Assembly (NCBI GenBank): GCA_007449985.2
Contig: VIIQ02000020.1
Coordinates: 248,001-312,000 of the forward strand
Source of the DNA: Desmodesmus armatus
Lineage: Eukaryota > Chlorophyta > Chlorophyceae > Sphaeropleales > Scenedesmaceae
Length of the DNA: 64,000 bases
Direction of reading: 5' to 3'
A program made the position numbers and the translations under genes. The notes under the pieces were generated by a model. The model worked only from the letters and a program-made list of their open reading frames with translations. It was not told the origin of the DNA and searched no databases. Below, piece by piece: positions 37,737-50,600 of this stretch (its first letter is position 1; the number at the start of each line of letters is the position of its first letter).

Positions 37737-37754
37737 GCTGCTGCTGCTGCTGCA
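37737..37754. repeat. Short CTG microsatellite
   Basis: About six CTG units with no associated coding exon recognised. Confidence 0.8.
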
Positions 37755-37917
37755 GAGCCAGCCATTGCATGCGGTCAGCTGCCCTGCGTGCTGCATTGCA
37801 TGCAGTGAAATTTCCGATGGGTTATGCCATGCCACAGTGTGCAGTGCATTTGTTTTCATGACTAAGTGCTAGAACGTGTGTTACAGAACTTGAAATGCGC
37901 ATCAGCTCATGTCATAC

Positions 37918-40900
37918 TACAGCTCTCATCGGAAATATGTACAAGACTGTGACAGCCGACTAAAGCCTTTTTTACAGTCGTGAATATCACAGTACATGGC
38001 TTAACCGGGGCTGTGACAGTCGGCTGACTATAGTCGCGACTGTCACCAGTCGACTGCAACAGTCGCGACTTGCCAAAGCCGACTGACCAGTGCCCACTGT
38101 TTTAAGGAAAAAACGGCTATTTTGGCTTTTGTTCCGCTGTTTGTGCACGTTCAGCTGAATGCATGCGGAGCTTCATCATGTTATTCACTTGTCACTCAGT
38201 CCAACCCGATAACTGCATGGTGTTGGTGAACCCCACATACCATGTGCCAAGACAACATTTAGTGGCACAACTTTCTTCTTGTGCCGTGACACAAGAGGGT
38301 TAGACAACTGTCGCCCCGCACCAACCCTGCACCAACCCTGCACGTGAGACATGCATATCCCGGGATAGAGACACACATGCCTCAGACGGTCCCAAGCAAT
38401 TCTTGAGAACGTGTCACACCCTGCTGCTGACAACAACATGCTGCGCAAAACAGTCAAACTCAAAATATCAGTCGAACTTGAAATCAGACTGGGAGGCTTG
38501 CCTGCCCATGCATAGAGGCACCACTTTCCAAGCATTTAAGAAAACCTTGTGAGTGCCAGTAGAAGACACCACAACATGCTGGACGCGTCACAGCTGATGG
38601 TCGACACCCAGGGGGGGTGGGCCAACAACACAATTACCCTCAAAATCCCCCCCCCCCCCAAAAACTACAACAGCATCCACCACCACATTCAGCATCCGTC
38701 AGCAATGCTCACGGCCATCCTTCAGGCTCCTGCACTCCTTATCAGTCTCAGCTCGTGTCCTGCAGTTGAGCAGCAAGCAGCACAGAGCTTTGTAATATGT
38801 GACAGGCAACAGATCACACCCATGTTCTACGTAGCCATTGTCAAGGCTGTCCACACCCAGAGCACGTCACGTCACGATGTTAACATGCCATGCTGCACCC
38901 TGCACGAGTGATTGTGACTGTTGTTGTGCAACCCTCTTGAGCAAACAAGGTGTACAAGGGCAAGCTATGCCATGCTGCATTCCTGCTTATGTTTGTAAGA
39001 CGACAATCCTAGGAGCAGCTGAACTTTCTCATATCAGGACCGGGGCGCTGCTGATGCGCATGCCCCACCTGTAGGTCCAGCAGCAATGGACTGGGTCCCT
39101 CGCTGAGCCTCGATATTCGTCCTCAGTTCACGGCCCTTCGGAACATGCTGAGCTCCAGCTTGTTGCGTACGTGCACTGCTGGAACTGCGACGCCGGGCAA
39201 AACAACATGTTGATATGTGTCAGCAGTCAGGCAAGCCTTGCCGTCCTTGAAGGGATAGCACACCTAGCGTCTTATTGTATAGTGCCTGTCTAAGTAGCAG
39301 TGCAGGACCCTATGCATAATGAAGCAATGCCGCGCAGACATACTGGCACATGGTGTTACCTGACAACAAGGAAGCACTGTGGCACATCAGCAAATGAATC
39401 CATCATGCCTATCGAGTGAAGGAAATGCCGTGTGAAATAGGAGGGGCTCAGAACGCTCACACACTGCTTGCTGCCTGCAGTGCCTGACACATTCGACGCC
39501 GCATGCATTCCAACCAGCCAACAACGGGCACATCAGCTGCACACTTACATATGGAATGCAGATGGCATCTGTTGAAGTGCACGCGTGCTGCAGCATCTCT
39601 GCAGCTGCTGAAGTTGTCCTTGCTGCCAGTGAGTAACGCCACTGTCATGCTCAAACGCAGGACATGCTGCCTAGGCAGTCATGAACCCTTGCTGCTGTCG
39701 TGCTGGCCATGGAAAGCCCATCTCTGGCTGAGTGTCTGCCTCGACCCCTGCTGGCAGTTCAGCCCATCAACAAGCGCAGCAGCTGCTGATGGCTCCTGCA
39801 CAGTGGACAAACAAACGTGCCACATAACGTTTGGGACGTCCAGCACAGGGGTGTGCCAACAGTGCCAACAGTACACCACCATCTGCTGCTCCTTGCATCT
39901 GCTTCTGCCATAGAAGCATACCCTGGTGCCTGCCATGCATGCCAATGCGTGCCATGTGTCACCTTCTTTCGAGTGGCTCCTCATGTGTTGCAGCACGTCC
40001 GCACCTGAGCCATGTGATCATCAACTGTCAGGAAGTTGGTTGTCGTCGAACCACGTTGAGCGCCCCATTGACGACGGAGGCCACTAATACAATGGCAGAT
40101 CAACTTGCAGTATGTGGAACGTGCTGTTGGGTGAAACTGGCTGCACCATTGCAAATGCTGTCCAGATCAGCTGAGATCGCTGCAAACATACTGCTGCTCT
40201 ATACGCCCATAGCGAGCGATAACGCTGTGTCATACGATAGAGATTCTAACGACAAGTTGAGTCAAAGCGATAATGTGTCCAACTGCACTGCATGTTCAAA
40301 AGCTGGGGTGACAGCTGGGATTCTGATGCTTTCTGCTCTACTGTACTTGTAAGTGAGATAGCAAATTTCGACGGTGGCATTTGCAAGCTGCTGGCAACAC
40401 GGCTATACGTGGGCTGAACCTAGCCCAGCTTTCCCATCCAAGCTGTCCAGTTAGCTGCAACTTATAAGCAGCCTAGCCTAGGCTTAGTAGGCCTGGAGTC
40501 CACCAACAAAAAAGACCCGGGGTGGGGGGGGGGCAGGCCTGAACCGGCTAGGGAGGGAGATTCCAGTTGCAAAACAGCCTCAAACGGAAGGGGTGTGTGG
40601 CAGGCAGCAGTTCGGCAGCATGGGATACAGCAGTGCCGTAACAAGCTTGCACTTGCCGCGAGGGGTGGGTGGGGTCAGGGCCAAGGAGCCTCAAACGGGA
40701 TGGCGAGGGGGATACAACTTTGTTTGGCGTACCCCCCCCCCCCCTCTTCGGGGGTGGTGAGAATATGTGGTCAACCAGCATAGTACCGGGCCGCCTTACT
40801 ACTGGCGCCAGCGGTTTGCGGAAGGCAGCCCCAAGGGTCCCACCTTTCAATTGATGAACTGTAAATCTACATAGGTTCAAACCCCTGAAAGCTTACTCTG

Positions 40901-41545
40901 AAGGATGTTGCCATCAGCAATGCTTTGCATAGTACCAGCTGCTTGTGCCACATCATCTGTGGGGCAACTATGAGGAAGACTCTTCGGATGTGCATGAGCT
41001 AACTCACATTTGTTGTGAGCTTGTTTGCTGAACGTGTGCGCAACCCTCTCCTTGCATCTACACATTCCAAAGTCTTGGCTAGGCTTGCACTACAGTTGAC
41101 AGCTGGCGGCCCTACATAACTGCTCTATGCACGTTGCTTGGGTGTGCCTGAGAGCATATCGGTTGATGTGGTGGCCTACCTCATGCTCAACTCAGCAAGG
41201 TGTGTAACTGGGTTCATACACTTGAGCCTGACAGCTGTGTTGCCAACACTAACAGATCCCGCCAGAACAAGGCAGGACAGGGCCAGGGCATTATAGTTAT
41301 CATAATGCTGCAGGATCGGCAGATACTATCAGATATGCGATGATGTAACTCTGACGTAGCCATACGAAAACTAATATAGGCATGATAACACCCGTCGACT
41401 ATCACAGCGGTCCTCGACTGTTGTGACACAGTCGGCATTTAGTCGCAGCAGCCGTGGCGGACAGCCGGACTGTCTCCACTATATCGACTTGCGACTGTTG
41501 CAGCCGTACTGTCACAGTCGCGTACAAATTTCCGATGCTGAGCTG
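37918..41545. mobile_element. Candidate element bounded by inverted repeats, no transposase seen
   Basis: The left end reads CAGCTCTCATCGGAAATATG then TACAAGACTGTGACAG. The reverse complement of the right end (about 41545 inward) reads CAGCTCAGCATCGGAAATTT then GTACGCGACTGTGACAG. Both ends continue into sequence rich in CGACTG/CAGTCG words with a shared CTGCAACAGTCGC block. The interior (about 3.6 kb) has no recognisable transposase, and I could not identify a convincing target-site duplication. A third partial copy (AAATTTCCGATG) lies at 37810. It could be a non-autonomous DNA transposon, or two separate copies of a short CGACTG-rich repeat lying in opposite orientation. Confidence 0.4.
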
Positions 41546-42470
41546 CAGCAGACCCAAACATGCTTGCCCTTACCAGTCCCTGAGGTTAATCTTGCCATAG
41601 TAGGGAAACTCCATACTGCTTCCTGTGTACAGCTTGTGCGCTGCCAATTACTGTTGTCAGGCTGGGTGCTGGGCACGTTGGCCTGTTGCTTCTATATTTC
41701 AGCGCTTTAGCGCAAAAACTCCTGTGTGCGTAGAGACTGCTGAAAGACTTCATGCAATCGTGACAGCCACTTTGACACTGTCACCTGGACTAACACCCGT
41801 ACCTTACAGTGCCACAGGATGCGCATACTGTCGTACTTTGTACTGCATCAGGTGCACTACGATGACAGTAATGTCTGATAAGTTTGGATTTCAACCTAGT
41901 GAGCAGGTTGCTTGTTCCAAAAGTTGTCTGTTCGCTGAAATCGGTGACCAATTACTGTCTATAGTACCCTGTACGCATGAGTCTTGCAAGGCAATTGAAT
42001 CTAGCATCCTGCAGATCAGGGCAGTACTGTAGTGTGCGGCAGAGGTGTGGCCCCCTGAGGCACCAGCAGCATGCAACGCCGGCAGGTTTAGAAGACATAA
42101 TCCAGGCCTCTGGTCAATCAGATCCTTACGGCACTCTAGGCCATTCGTAATGCGCACTTGTAAAGGTGGAGTGGTTATTTGTGTGATTTTTTCTGGGGGC
42201 GGCAATACAGATAGGTTATGTGACACTGAAAAAAACATATTGCGTCTGCATGTGCTCTTTCGGTTGTGTCTGGGGCCGTACGAACTGTTGCTGACTGCAT
42301 CGTTGACCAATGTTGGCACAGCGCCAAAAACGGATGTGAGGGAGTGCGGCCCTTTGGTGGTAGCTGAAACACTCGTACATGCGAAGAAACCTGGCTTCAA
42401 GCCTCTCTACCAGCTGTCCTGCAGGACAGCGTAGGAAACGACAGCAAGTCTGAGCTGGGACTACCGCAAG

Positions 42471-45400
42471 ATGGGCTTTGCCCGTGTTGTCTTGCTGAGT
42501 GCAATAGTGTTATGCGGATTGAGTGCTGCAGTTGCTGGAGGCAACGGTGAGATGCAGGGAATCACAACGCTGTCGATGTTCAGTGGTTGCCAGGCCAGGC
42601 CTTCGATGCCAGGCAATACTTGTACTTGATCGCCCTGGACATTGTGTAAATGAGGACGTTTAGCAGCCCAGCACAACGATACGCAATCCTGTCTCCCTTC
42701 CTCTTTCCGTTACCTTGTCCGTTACGTTGTTTGGTGTTGCTGGCCTGACCTCTGCTTCCTCTCTGTTGCAGACTATCAAGAGGATGCCATTGCAAGCACC
42801 ACAAGTAAGTCCAAGTCAGCACCCAGATGGCATTCTGCAGATGAAGCCTCTGCTTCCTGCAAGGGCTTGATGCAAGGGCAGCTGCTACTGTTGTTTGGTG
42901 TATAGAGAGGGAGGTAGGCTGTGAACATGTTGCCAACACATGAGTACATGAATTTTATGTGTGCGACCCTAAGGACTCAGCCGCCAAGTCTGATGCTGTC
43001 CACCTGTTGACTGATTCATGCTTCAGGGCACAAGCACGGAGGAGGTTATGACCGTCATGAGCCTCACTACAGCCGACACCCTGACTACAGCAACGACTAC
43101 CGTGACTCAGGTGTGCCTGCCCTTCCTGCAGAGAGTTGCACAGCAGCTGTGTGCGTGCTGGGCATGTTTACATGCAGCCAAGCTTCCGCGTTGTTGACAC
43201 CGCACACACTGCCTAGTAGTAGGCAGTGCCTACAAACACAGCACTTGCATCCAGCACTCATGCCCTGCTCCTGCAGCGACCTGGCCTTGCCGTGTCCTTG
43301 ATTTGAGCTTTGGCAGTTGTGGTGACTGCCAGCAGGCCCTTTGTGGCAGCTCGACTAACAACCCACAGTATTGATGGTGTCACTGACTGCACAACACTGC
43401 TGCCTGCGCTGGTGCCCTGCCTGTATGAACATTGTTGGGTCCATGTTGCAGGGCCGTACTATGAGGATGTCTACGAGGGCAGGCCTTATGAAGATGAAGA
43501 GCCACGCTACCACCGGTCGGAATATGATGACTATGGTGAACATCACCGGCACTATGGTAGCTATGGCTCAGGTACGTGTGGCACAGTGGGCTGCTAGGGC
43601 CGTGTAGGCTTTGGAGTGATTCTCCAGAATCCCCCAAGCGGTTTGGGGAAGTGGCTGCAGCTGAATGCAGCTCACGATGGGGCCCAAACAGACCTTGTTG
43701 TCCTGATGTGCATGCGCAAAGGCTGTTTTGGCATGCATCAAAAGGTGCTTGGGCATGGATGCAAACAGTCATTGCTGTGAGATTAGACAGCACGATGTAT
43801 GTCAGACGCGCGACATGTATGTGCGGCATGGTGTGTCACAAGCAGTTCGGAGCCTTGGCCAGCTGCCTTCATGCAACACAACCGGCAGGCTGTCTCCTGC
43901 ACTGCTGCCGCTCACACCAACATCGCCTGTGTGCCTGTGTACTACAGGGTCTCATTGGCACAAAGGACACAAGGTTTACAAGGGTGATAAGGGTGCAGAC
44001 GGTGAGCAACGACATAGCAAGACCAGAGCTGGGCGCATAAAGCTACACATAAAGCTGCGGGTACCATTCTTTGTCCCGTTAGGTTCCCAGTTGTCCCAGC
44101 GCGTGAGCTCATGCAAGCACAAGCGGCCTTGACAGCTATTGCTGACTCAACCAGGCTGGGGCATGTCTTTTGTCAGCCGCACTTAGCCTAAGCTCAGTTT
44201 GGGGAGCCGCTCTAGTTGAGTTTTAATTTCTTTCTGGGCCCCAGATGATTGCATGCTCCCACATTGTTGCACATATCAGCAGCAGCACACCCCAGAATAA
44301 TTGCTGAGTTGTCCTTGCTGATGCTGGCCTCTCTTCCTTGGCGCATGCAGGCATCTGTACACCAGACCGCATCTACACAGTGCGCAGCACAGACATTTTA
44401 ACAGATGACGGCGAAATCGAAGCTATTGCAACTGATGACGGCGGCTGCGCTGAGGCTACTGGTGCGGTTCATGGGGAGAAGTGTGCTGCCGCTAAGGTGG
44501 GTGAGCCTGCATGCTGCATTGCCAGAAGTGTTCTCAGACAGCCTTCTCAGACAGCCTAGTGACCAGCTTGGCGGACGCTTTGTGCCCTGTGGCTGACACG
44601 GGTTGCTAAGCGCTGCCACTCGGTGTGCTGTGCCGAGACATTTTAGGCGCCTGAAAGACAGCCAGCTTGCTTGTACTGATTACACTTTGGCATGCATTGC
44701 ATGGCAGATGCTGAAGGTGTCTGCCCCTGCAGTAGGCTCTGACTCTGTGAGAGGCACACTGTGGCATGTGTTCTGATGACGGACTGCAAACAGCACAGTA
44801 TGCCGAATCGTAAAATGCATTACAGCACCCACCACTTTGGTTGTCACTCTGCTGTACCTGTCTGCACTCCGTGCAGTGCGCCTTTCCCGGTGACGTCTTG
44901 GTGACTGGGAGCTGCACCGTCTTCAATGGAGCTGGCAGGGTCAGCAGCCCCATCTGCAAGGACAAGGCCGGGAAGGACGTCACTTGCGAGGGCCTGGGTC
45001 CCACACCCAGCGGCTGGGGGTGCACCACTGAGTTTGCTATCCAAGAGAGAGATTCTGAGGTCCTGCCTCTGGACGTATCGAGGACCATCGAGGCAGTCGC
45101 AGTGTGCTGCGCCACGGAGTTGCCAACCCACTTCACCATAACTTCGATGACCCAACGCCCGTCGTGGACGCCAATAACTACTTCGAAGATGGGGCCGTCC
45201 CCTCGCCCTACAGGGGCTTTTTCTGGACCGGTGTTGAAGTCGCAACAAACGGCAGCAATGCGCTTGAGTGTGAGAGCGCTATCGACGGCATTGTGAGCGC
45301 GCCCAACGTGCTGTTCGGCAACACCATAACGATGACCGCTCTACCTGGATTCGTCTTCACCGTGAAGTCGCTTTTTGTGACGGACGCCTCCGCTGCAGAC

Positions 45401-46152
45401 GCGGTCGCCACCTTCCGAGGCCTGAACGGGACTGGCGATCTGATGGGCACTGTCAACAAGAACGTGAGCTCCACCGGCCCTACGGAAGTCAACCTGAGCG
45501 GCCTTGCTCGCATCTCCACGCTGGAGATAACGACAACAGCATGCACACCTTCTGGGGACACCTGCATCAACCGTTGCGAAGGAGGGCTGTCTGATCTGGC
45601 CATCGACAACATCAGCGTCATGGGTGAGTATTGCTTTTCGAGGGTGATTCACTGTGAGCGCTCCCTCCAGACTGCGGTACAGTCCTCCATCCTTGCAGCT
45701 GCCCTGGGTTAACTCTATCGGCAAGTCCTGGAGGGCTGCCAGCCCCAGGCAGGGTTGCAGTGCACCTGCATTACAGCTGCACACATGCCTGCGGGGTGGG
45801 GTGGGGTGGGGTGCACTGGCATCCCCCTCCCACAGTGCAGGGGTGGCTCCAGTGGCTCTTGTAGACCTCAATACTCTGTGTATGTCCAGTCAACAGTCAC
45901 TGCAAGGTGCAGCCAGCACATAGTTTCAACCTTGAGGCTCTGTTCAGGCCCCTGCCAACCATCACTGCCTGCTGCTGTCTCCTCCCTGCAGTGTACCCCG
46001 ATCCCGCCGCTCGCAACACCTGGCGCGCTCCCCGTAACAGTGCCCCCAGGGGCCTGAGCAACATCAAGGCTGGTGCCTGGGCGCCAAAGAAGAGCTCCAA
46101 CAAGCCCAAGGCCAAGGCACCCAGCAAGAAGGCTGCTGCTAAGAAAGGCTAA
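42471..46152 (+). CDS. Secreted His/Tyr-rich and Cys-rich protein with FDD-type module, frameshifted
   Basis: Exons 42471-42546, 42772-42804, 43027-43110, 43452-43571, 43948-44001, 44351-44496, 44877-45623 and 45992-46152. Residues 1-24 form a clear signal peptide (MGFARVVLLSAIVLCG then AAVAGGN). Exons 2-5 code a His/Tyr/Asp/Glu-rich stretch and a Lys/Gly piece (KGHKVYKGDKGADG). Exon 6 and early exon 7 form a Cys-containing domain (CTPDRIYTV, CAFPGDVLVTG). Late exon 7 resembles extracellular modules that start with FDD and end with an IDNI motif (FDDPTP, AIDNISVM). The last exon is Lys-rich. Exon 7 begins in one frame and ends in another. It is 747 bases long, while its phase demands one more; a base missing near 45142-45146 explains this. 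No enzyme motif is seen. An extracellular matrix or cell-wall role is inferred. Confidence 0.68.
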
Positions 46153-46859
46153 CCTGGCCACACATAAGTTTGTGCGAAAACAGCAGGGCTACCGGAGCTC
46201 TGGGTACAGCAAAGGCGACGCCAGCAGTGTCTGGTGCGGGGGCACAGAGCGGGAGACGAAGGCATGGTGGTGATGTTGACAGGGGATGTTTGGCTGCTGT
46301 TTGAACACGTTCACACGTTGATGACGTGCATGCTCCCTTGTGGGCCTGCATGAAGGTGTGCCTGTTCACGCCCAGTGTCTCTTGGTCAGCCTTCCAAAGC
46401 TGTCAAGCACTGGTGCTTTGAGCCACCTGTAGTGTTGTGGTGAAGGTCAGTCAACAGTGAGAAGCTGGAGGTGTGCAACCGTCGAGGGCAATTGACGGGG
46501 GTGTGCGATCATCAGGGTTTCCTAGTGTGTTGTGGTTGTGAAGCAACATGATATGTATGGGCCACATATAATATCGCCCCACCGGCAGTGTGTAGTGTTG
46601 CCTGCGGCCTGGAGATGCGTGATGGGTCCTCTTGGGTGCTGCTGATGCTGGTGGGATGCCCCAGTTTCTGACCAAGCGCCTTCGTGTCTTGTGTTCACAC
46701 CCTGCTGCTGGCTGCTACTGGGTGCTGGCCAAGTTGTTTCTCCCTGACCTTCAGAACAGTGCATGCGCACAGCAATAAGGCTGGCCGGTCCTGTGAGCCT
46801 GTCTAACGGCCTCAGGAGTAGACGTTTTCTCAGGGGTGAATGCGACAGGATGAGCATTG

Positions 46860-47480
46860 GTGTGTGGTGTGACATCAGGCATGAATGTGACGCGGCGCTG
46901 TGGATGGTGCGGCTTGCCCAGTGATGGCTGGGGTTGGGTTTACCCTTGACAATTTCCAGGTTGGGATGTTACTTGCGGCTTCAGGAGTAGATGTCTCAGA
47001 AAAGTTTTCATGGGCGAATGCGACAGGACGTGCATCCGTGTGTGATCTGAAAAGGGAGGCATAAATACGACAGGAGCTGCGGATGGTGCGGCTTGCCCAG
47101 TGACTGTTGGGCTGGGGAGTACGCTTGTTGATTTCCAGGGTGGGATGCTTCTTGTGGCCTCAGGAGCAGGTGTCTTTCCATGGGCAAATGCGACAGGACG
47201 TGCATCGGTGTGTGGTATGAAATCAGGCATGGACGTGACCAGGCGCTGTGAATGGTGCGTCTTGCCCAGTGACTGTTGGGCTGGGGATTGCCCTTGGCAA
47301 TTTTCCGGGTGGTGTGCTTCTTGCGGCCTCATGAGTATATGTATTTGCATGGGCGAGTGCGATCAGACTGTGTGTGGGTGAAAATACGCATGAATTTGGC
47401 CAGGCGCTGTGAATGGTGCGGCTTGCCCAGTGACTGTTGGGCTTGCCAAGATCTGAGATGCCCTTGGTGGCAATCATGGT
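46860..47480. repeat. Tandem satellite, unit about 160-178 bp, four copies
   Basis: The marker word GTGCGGCTTGCCCAGTGA (or a one-base variant) occurs at about 46908, 47086, 47256 and 47416. Each is followed by TGTTGGGCT, a TTTCC-GGTGGGATG segment and a CATGGGCGAATGCGACAGGA segment. The array directly follows the 3' flank of the secreted-protein gene. Confidence 0.85.
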
Positions 47481-47630
47481 GGGATACTTCTTGTGACACG
47501 CAAGCCAGTGATTCAGGCAGTCATGTGGGTGACTTCGTGGTCACTGCGTAGTGTTGGGGAGTGTTGACTGTTTGGGAGTGTTTACCAGCCTGTGAAAAAA
47601 GGGCGGTCAGGCGTGGCCCTGACCCAGTTT

Positions 47631-47648
47631 AGTAGTAGTAGTAGTAGA
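47631..47648. repeat. TAG trinucleotide microsatellite
   Basis: About five TAG/GTA units. This is the only trinucleotide microsatellite in the window that I noted outside the CTG/CAG class. Confidence 0.75.
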
Positions 47649-50600
47649 ATCTGCCACACGGAGTTGGTTTGGGTGTTGCGCAGGTGGCAGCCAGCTTGAC
47701 CAGCATAGAAGCATTTTTGTGGGTCAAGCAGCAAATGGAAAGTGGTCCCTGAGCAGCTGCATGCTCGGAGGGAACAGTGGGACATCATGTGCTGTGATGA
47801 TTGCACAGCTGTGGCGGTGTTGCATTGGTTTTTTTTGTTATGGCTGGTAGGGGGATGCCGCGAGCCCCAGAAGAGAAGTTTGCGCGTAGTGTTTCAGATG
47901 ATGTGTTGGATTGACTTGCGTAGTCAGGCAAAGTGCATGTGCTGGGCACACCACAGTCCCGGTTCACTTTGCAAGGGACTGCTGGATGATTCTGATATCC
48001 GTCAGGGGCCGCTTTTTCACAGATGAGCTCAAGCAACAATCATGCTGCCAGGGTCCTGAGCTCACAGAGAGACATTGTGTCCCTGTCAAGGCTCCAAAAG
48101 TGGTTGGAGTGATGCGAGAGTAACATCACAATTTGTAACTGAACAATTTGTCGTCATGTTCCTGGGGGCCCAAGGCTCTCATTGCTGTACGCATTTGCAT
48201 ACTACTTCATCAGGCCTGACTTCATTCACACTTTCCTCAACTTTCCCATATTCTTTTGTTACATCCAACAACACAGCATCGCTGGTTGCCAAGCTGTTCC
48301 ATGTCGGCTGTGTTGGCGCTGATTTACAGCCACGGCCAACAAGCCGGACGGCACAGCCAAGCTTCACAGATGCAACACACTGGTATAATAGCTCAGGCCA
48401 ACTCAACCCTTCACACCGGACCTCAATGCGTGCAGCACTAGGGCAGAAACCCACATCACCTTGTGTCACATCTCCAACCTGCCAACTTCCCAACACTTTG
48501 CATCCATTGAGGGGCATTGCTGTTCTACGCAGGATCACACCACCCACTGGGCGTTAGCGGTGCCAGGGGCTGCCCGAAGCAGCACAAGGGCTTGCTAAAC
48601 GATGTCAAACTGCTACTCGTTATCCCCTTCGTCTGCACGCCCTGCTTGATCGCAAATACCAAGCTCATAAGTCAGCACCCATCAGTGCAGCATGGCACAA
48701 TGAGACACACACCCCTGAGGAAACAGCCTCCCTCTCAGTATCAGCAGAATGATGCTGTAGCAAATGCATTGACAACTTGAGGTGGGAGGCCACACATCGT
48801 GCAAGTACTCTTTTCCGTATAGGCCAAAAACCTTTGCATGCATTGCAACAGGGCACACCCCAGTGCAAAAGGGGGGAACACACACCTGAATGCAATTTGC
48901 TTGCATACGGCATGGTACTTACGGGTTTGAGCTCACCCCATATCAGAAACAGTATCCTTATGCTGCGACCCCGCTGAAAAGGGGGCCATTGGTGCAGCAC
49001 ACCTTGAAATGACCATCGAAGCACCCCAACAACTGCCGTGAGGGACCCTCAAGTGTGTAAGGACACAGTGCAAAGCTACTGCTACTAGCATAGTATGCAA
49101 CACGATAACAACTGCAGATAAGTATGGACGGCCACATCCACAACATACTGGGGACGACACCACCTTCATCCTTCCTCAGCAAAAACCCTTCATCCTTCCT
49201 CATTGAAACACAGTGCTGTCCAGACACATGCTGCCATGGGCTGCTTCAAAGACTCCTCGAAACAAACAGAAACACAAACGAAGAGGCAGCGGCTGCAGCA
49301 GGGTTTCTTTTCCCTGATGCACCACTCACCCCACTCTGAACAAGGGGAAGTGGACAAGCAGCCTGCTGCCTCTCACCTAGCTGGCTGTAGGCGTTTGAGT
49401 ACTGCTTGATACTGCGTAGTAGCTACACTTGCTCACGCTACGCCTTCGGTAGCCGACCTACTGACTGAGGTGGGGTTGTGCAGCATTCTCAGCTGCACTG
49501 CAGGCCTGTGCCCCAGAGGTACTGCAATAACCATATGTGAGTCAATCGCCACTCAGCACACCACAAAACCCATTCCCAGTGTAGGCCCATTCCCCTTCCC
49601 CATCCACGCCGACATGACCAAACCCGGCAGCAACCTTGAGCCCAAGCAGTCAGAAACATAAGCAGCCTTCGGATACCTAGACATCAGTCCAAAGCACACG
49701 CGCGAACTTTGCAGAATCACTATCTCTGTAGCATGATGGGCTAGGCGGCGAGGCTGAAATAGCCCCAAACAGTGTGCCAGGCACGGTATCATGAGATAAG
49801 TCCCAGCCAACCCCTACTCTGCCGCTGGTTACCATGGCTGGTGCAGGGAGCCGTCAAGCACTTCTGCCTGCCGTGGGACCGTTTGAACGTTCACATGCCC
49901 TCACCGCAAGCAAGGCAAACAGCGGCTGCCTGCTTGCTGCAGCTAGCAAGTTCTGCAACAGCACAACATACTGCTCCATGCAGCAAACGAAGCACTGGCA
50001 ACCCCATGATAGGGAGGATGGGCACTGCGGGCACCATGATTGCTGCAGATGCAGGCTGGCGCACTCATGTCGTCACCACTACTCAAATGCAACAAGCGAA
50101 GCCCATCTTGTTGACACCGGACACACATAAGACGATATGATACCAACACCCAGCATGCCTGTTACGCGGCAGTTGCACTTGCTGCAACTCAAGATCACCA
50201 GGACAACCACCAAGACGCAAACACCCCCACCCCGTGAGCAAGTTTGCAAAGGCACCAATCATGCCGTTCAGCGCAAAGTGCCTGTTGATGATTGTGTGAA
50301 ACGCCCCCACCACGGCAACAAAGGCTCGTGCATCGACACGGACCACGCATAGATTGCAGAGCTCATCACAACCACACGAACAACCACAAGAGTTGCCAGC
50401 CCACACACTGCAAGAGCTACCAGCCCCAAAACATCAGAGAAAGCCCACAACCTTGAACAAGAGTCACAATAACAGCCGACGATGTCTCAATGTGCTGGTC
50501 AGGCCCAATCGGCAGTGGCACTGCGCACATATGATGTGACAACTAACCAGCTATATCCGAACAAATGCAGGCTTGGATTGGCTGCGGTTCAATGTGAGGG

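Larger units (their letters stand above)
35722..42470. other. Long region without recognised genes
   Basis: About 6.7 kb. It contains the candidate inverted-terminal-repeat element at about 37918-41545 and several homopolymer or dinucleotide tracts: C-run then AC at 36931-36950, C-run at 38649, G-run at 40526 and C-run at 40732. Open frames are short with no conserved motif or splice-consistent chain. The upstream part of the Ala-rich minus-strand gene may extend into the first kilobase. Confidence 0.5.

Noticed and set aside
37918..41545. Definite assignment to a named transposon superfamily
   Set aside because: No transposase domain or reliable target-site duplication is visible.
48180..48547. 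Minus-strand open stretch of 122 codons with protein-like composition
   Set aside because: It starts without ATG and could not be joined in phase to any neighbouring exon, so it is mentioned only as a possibility.
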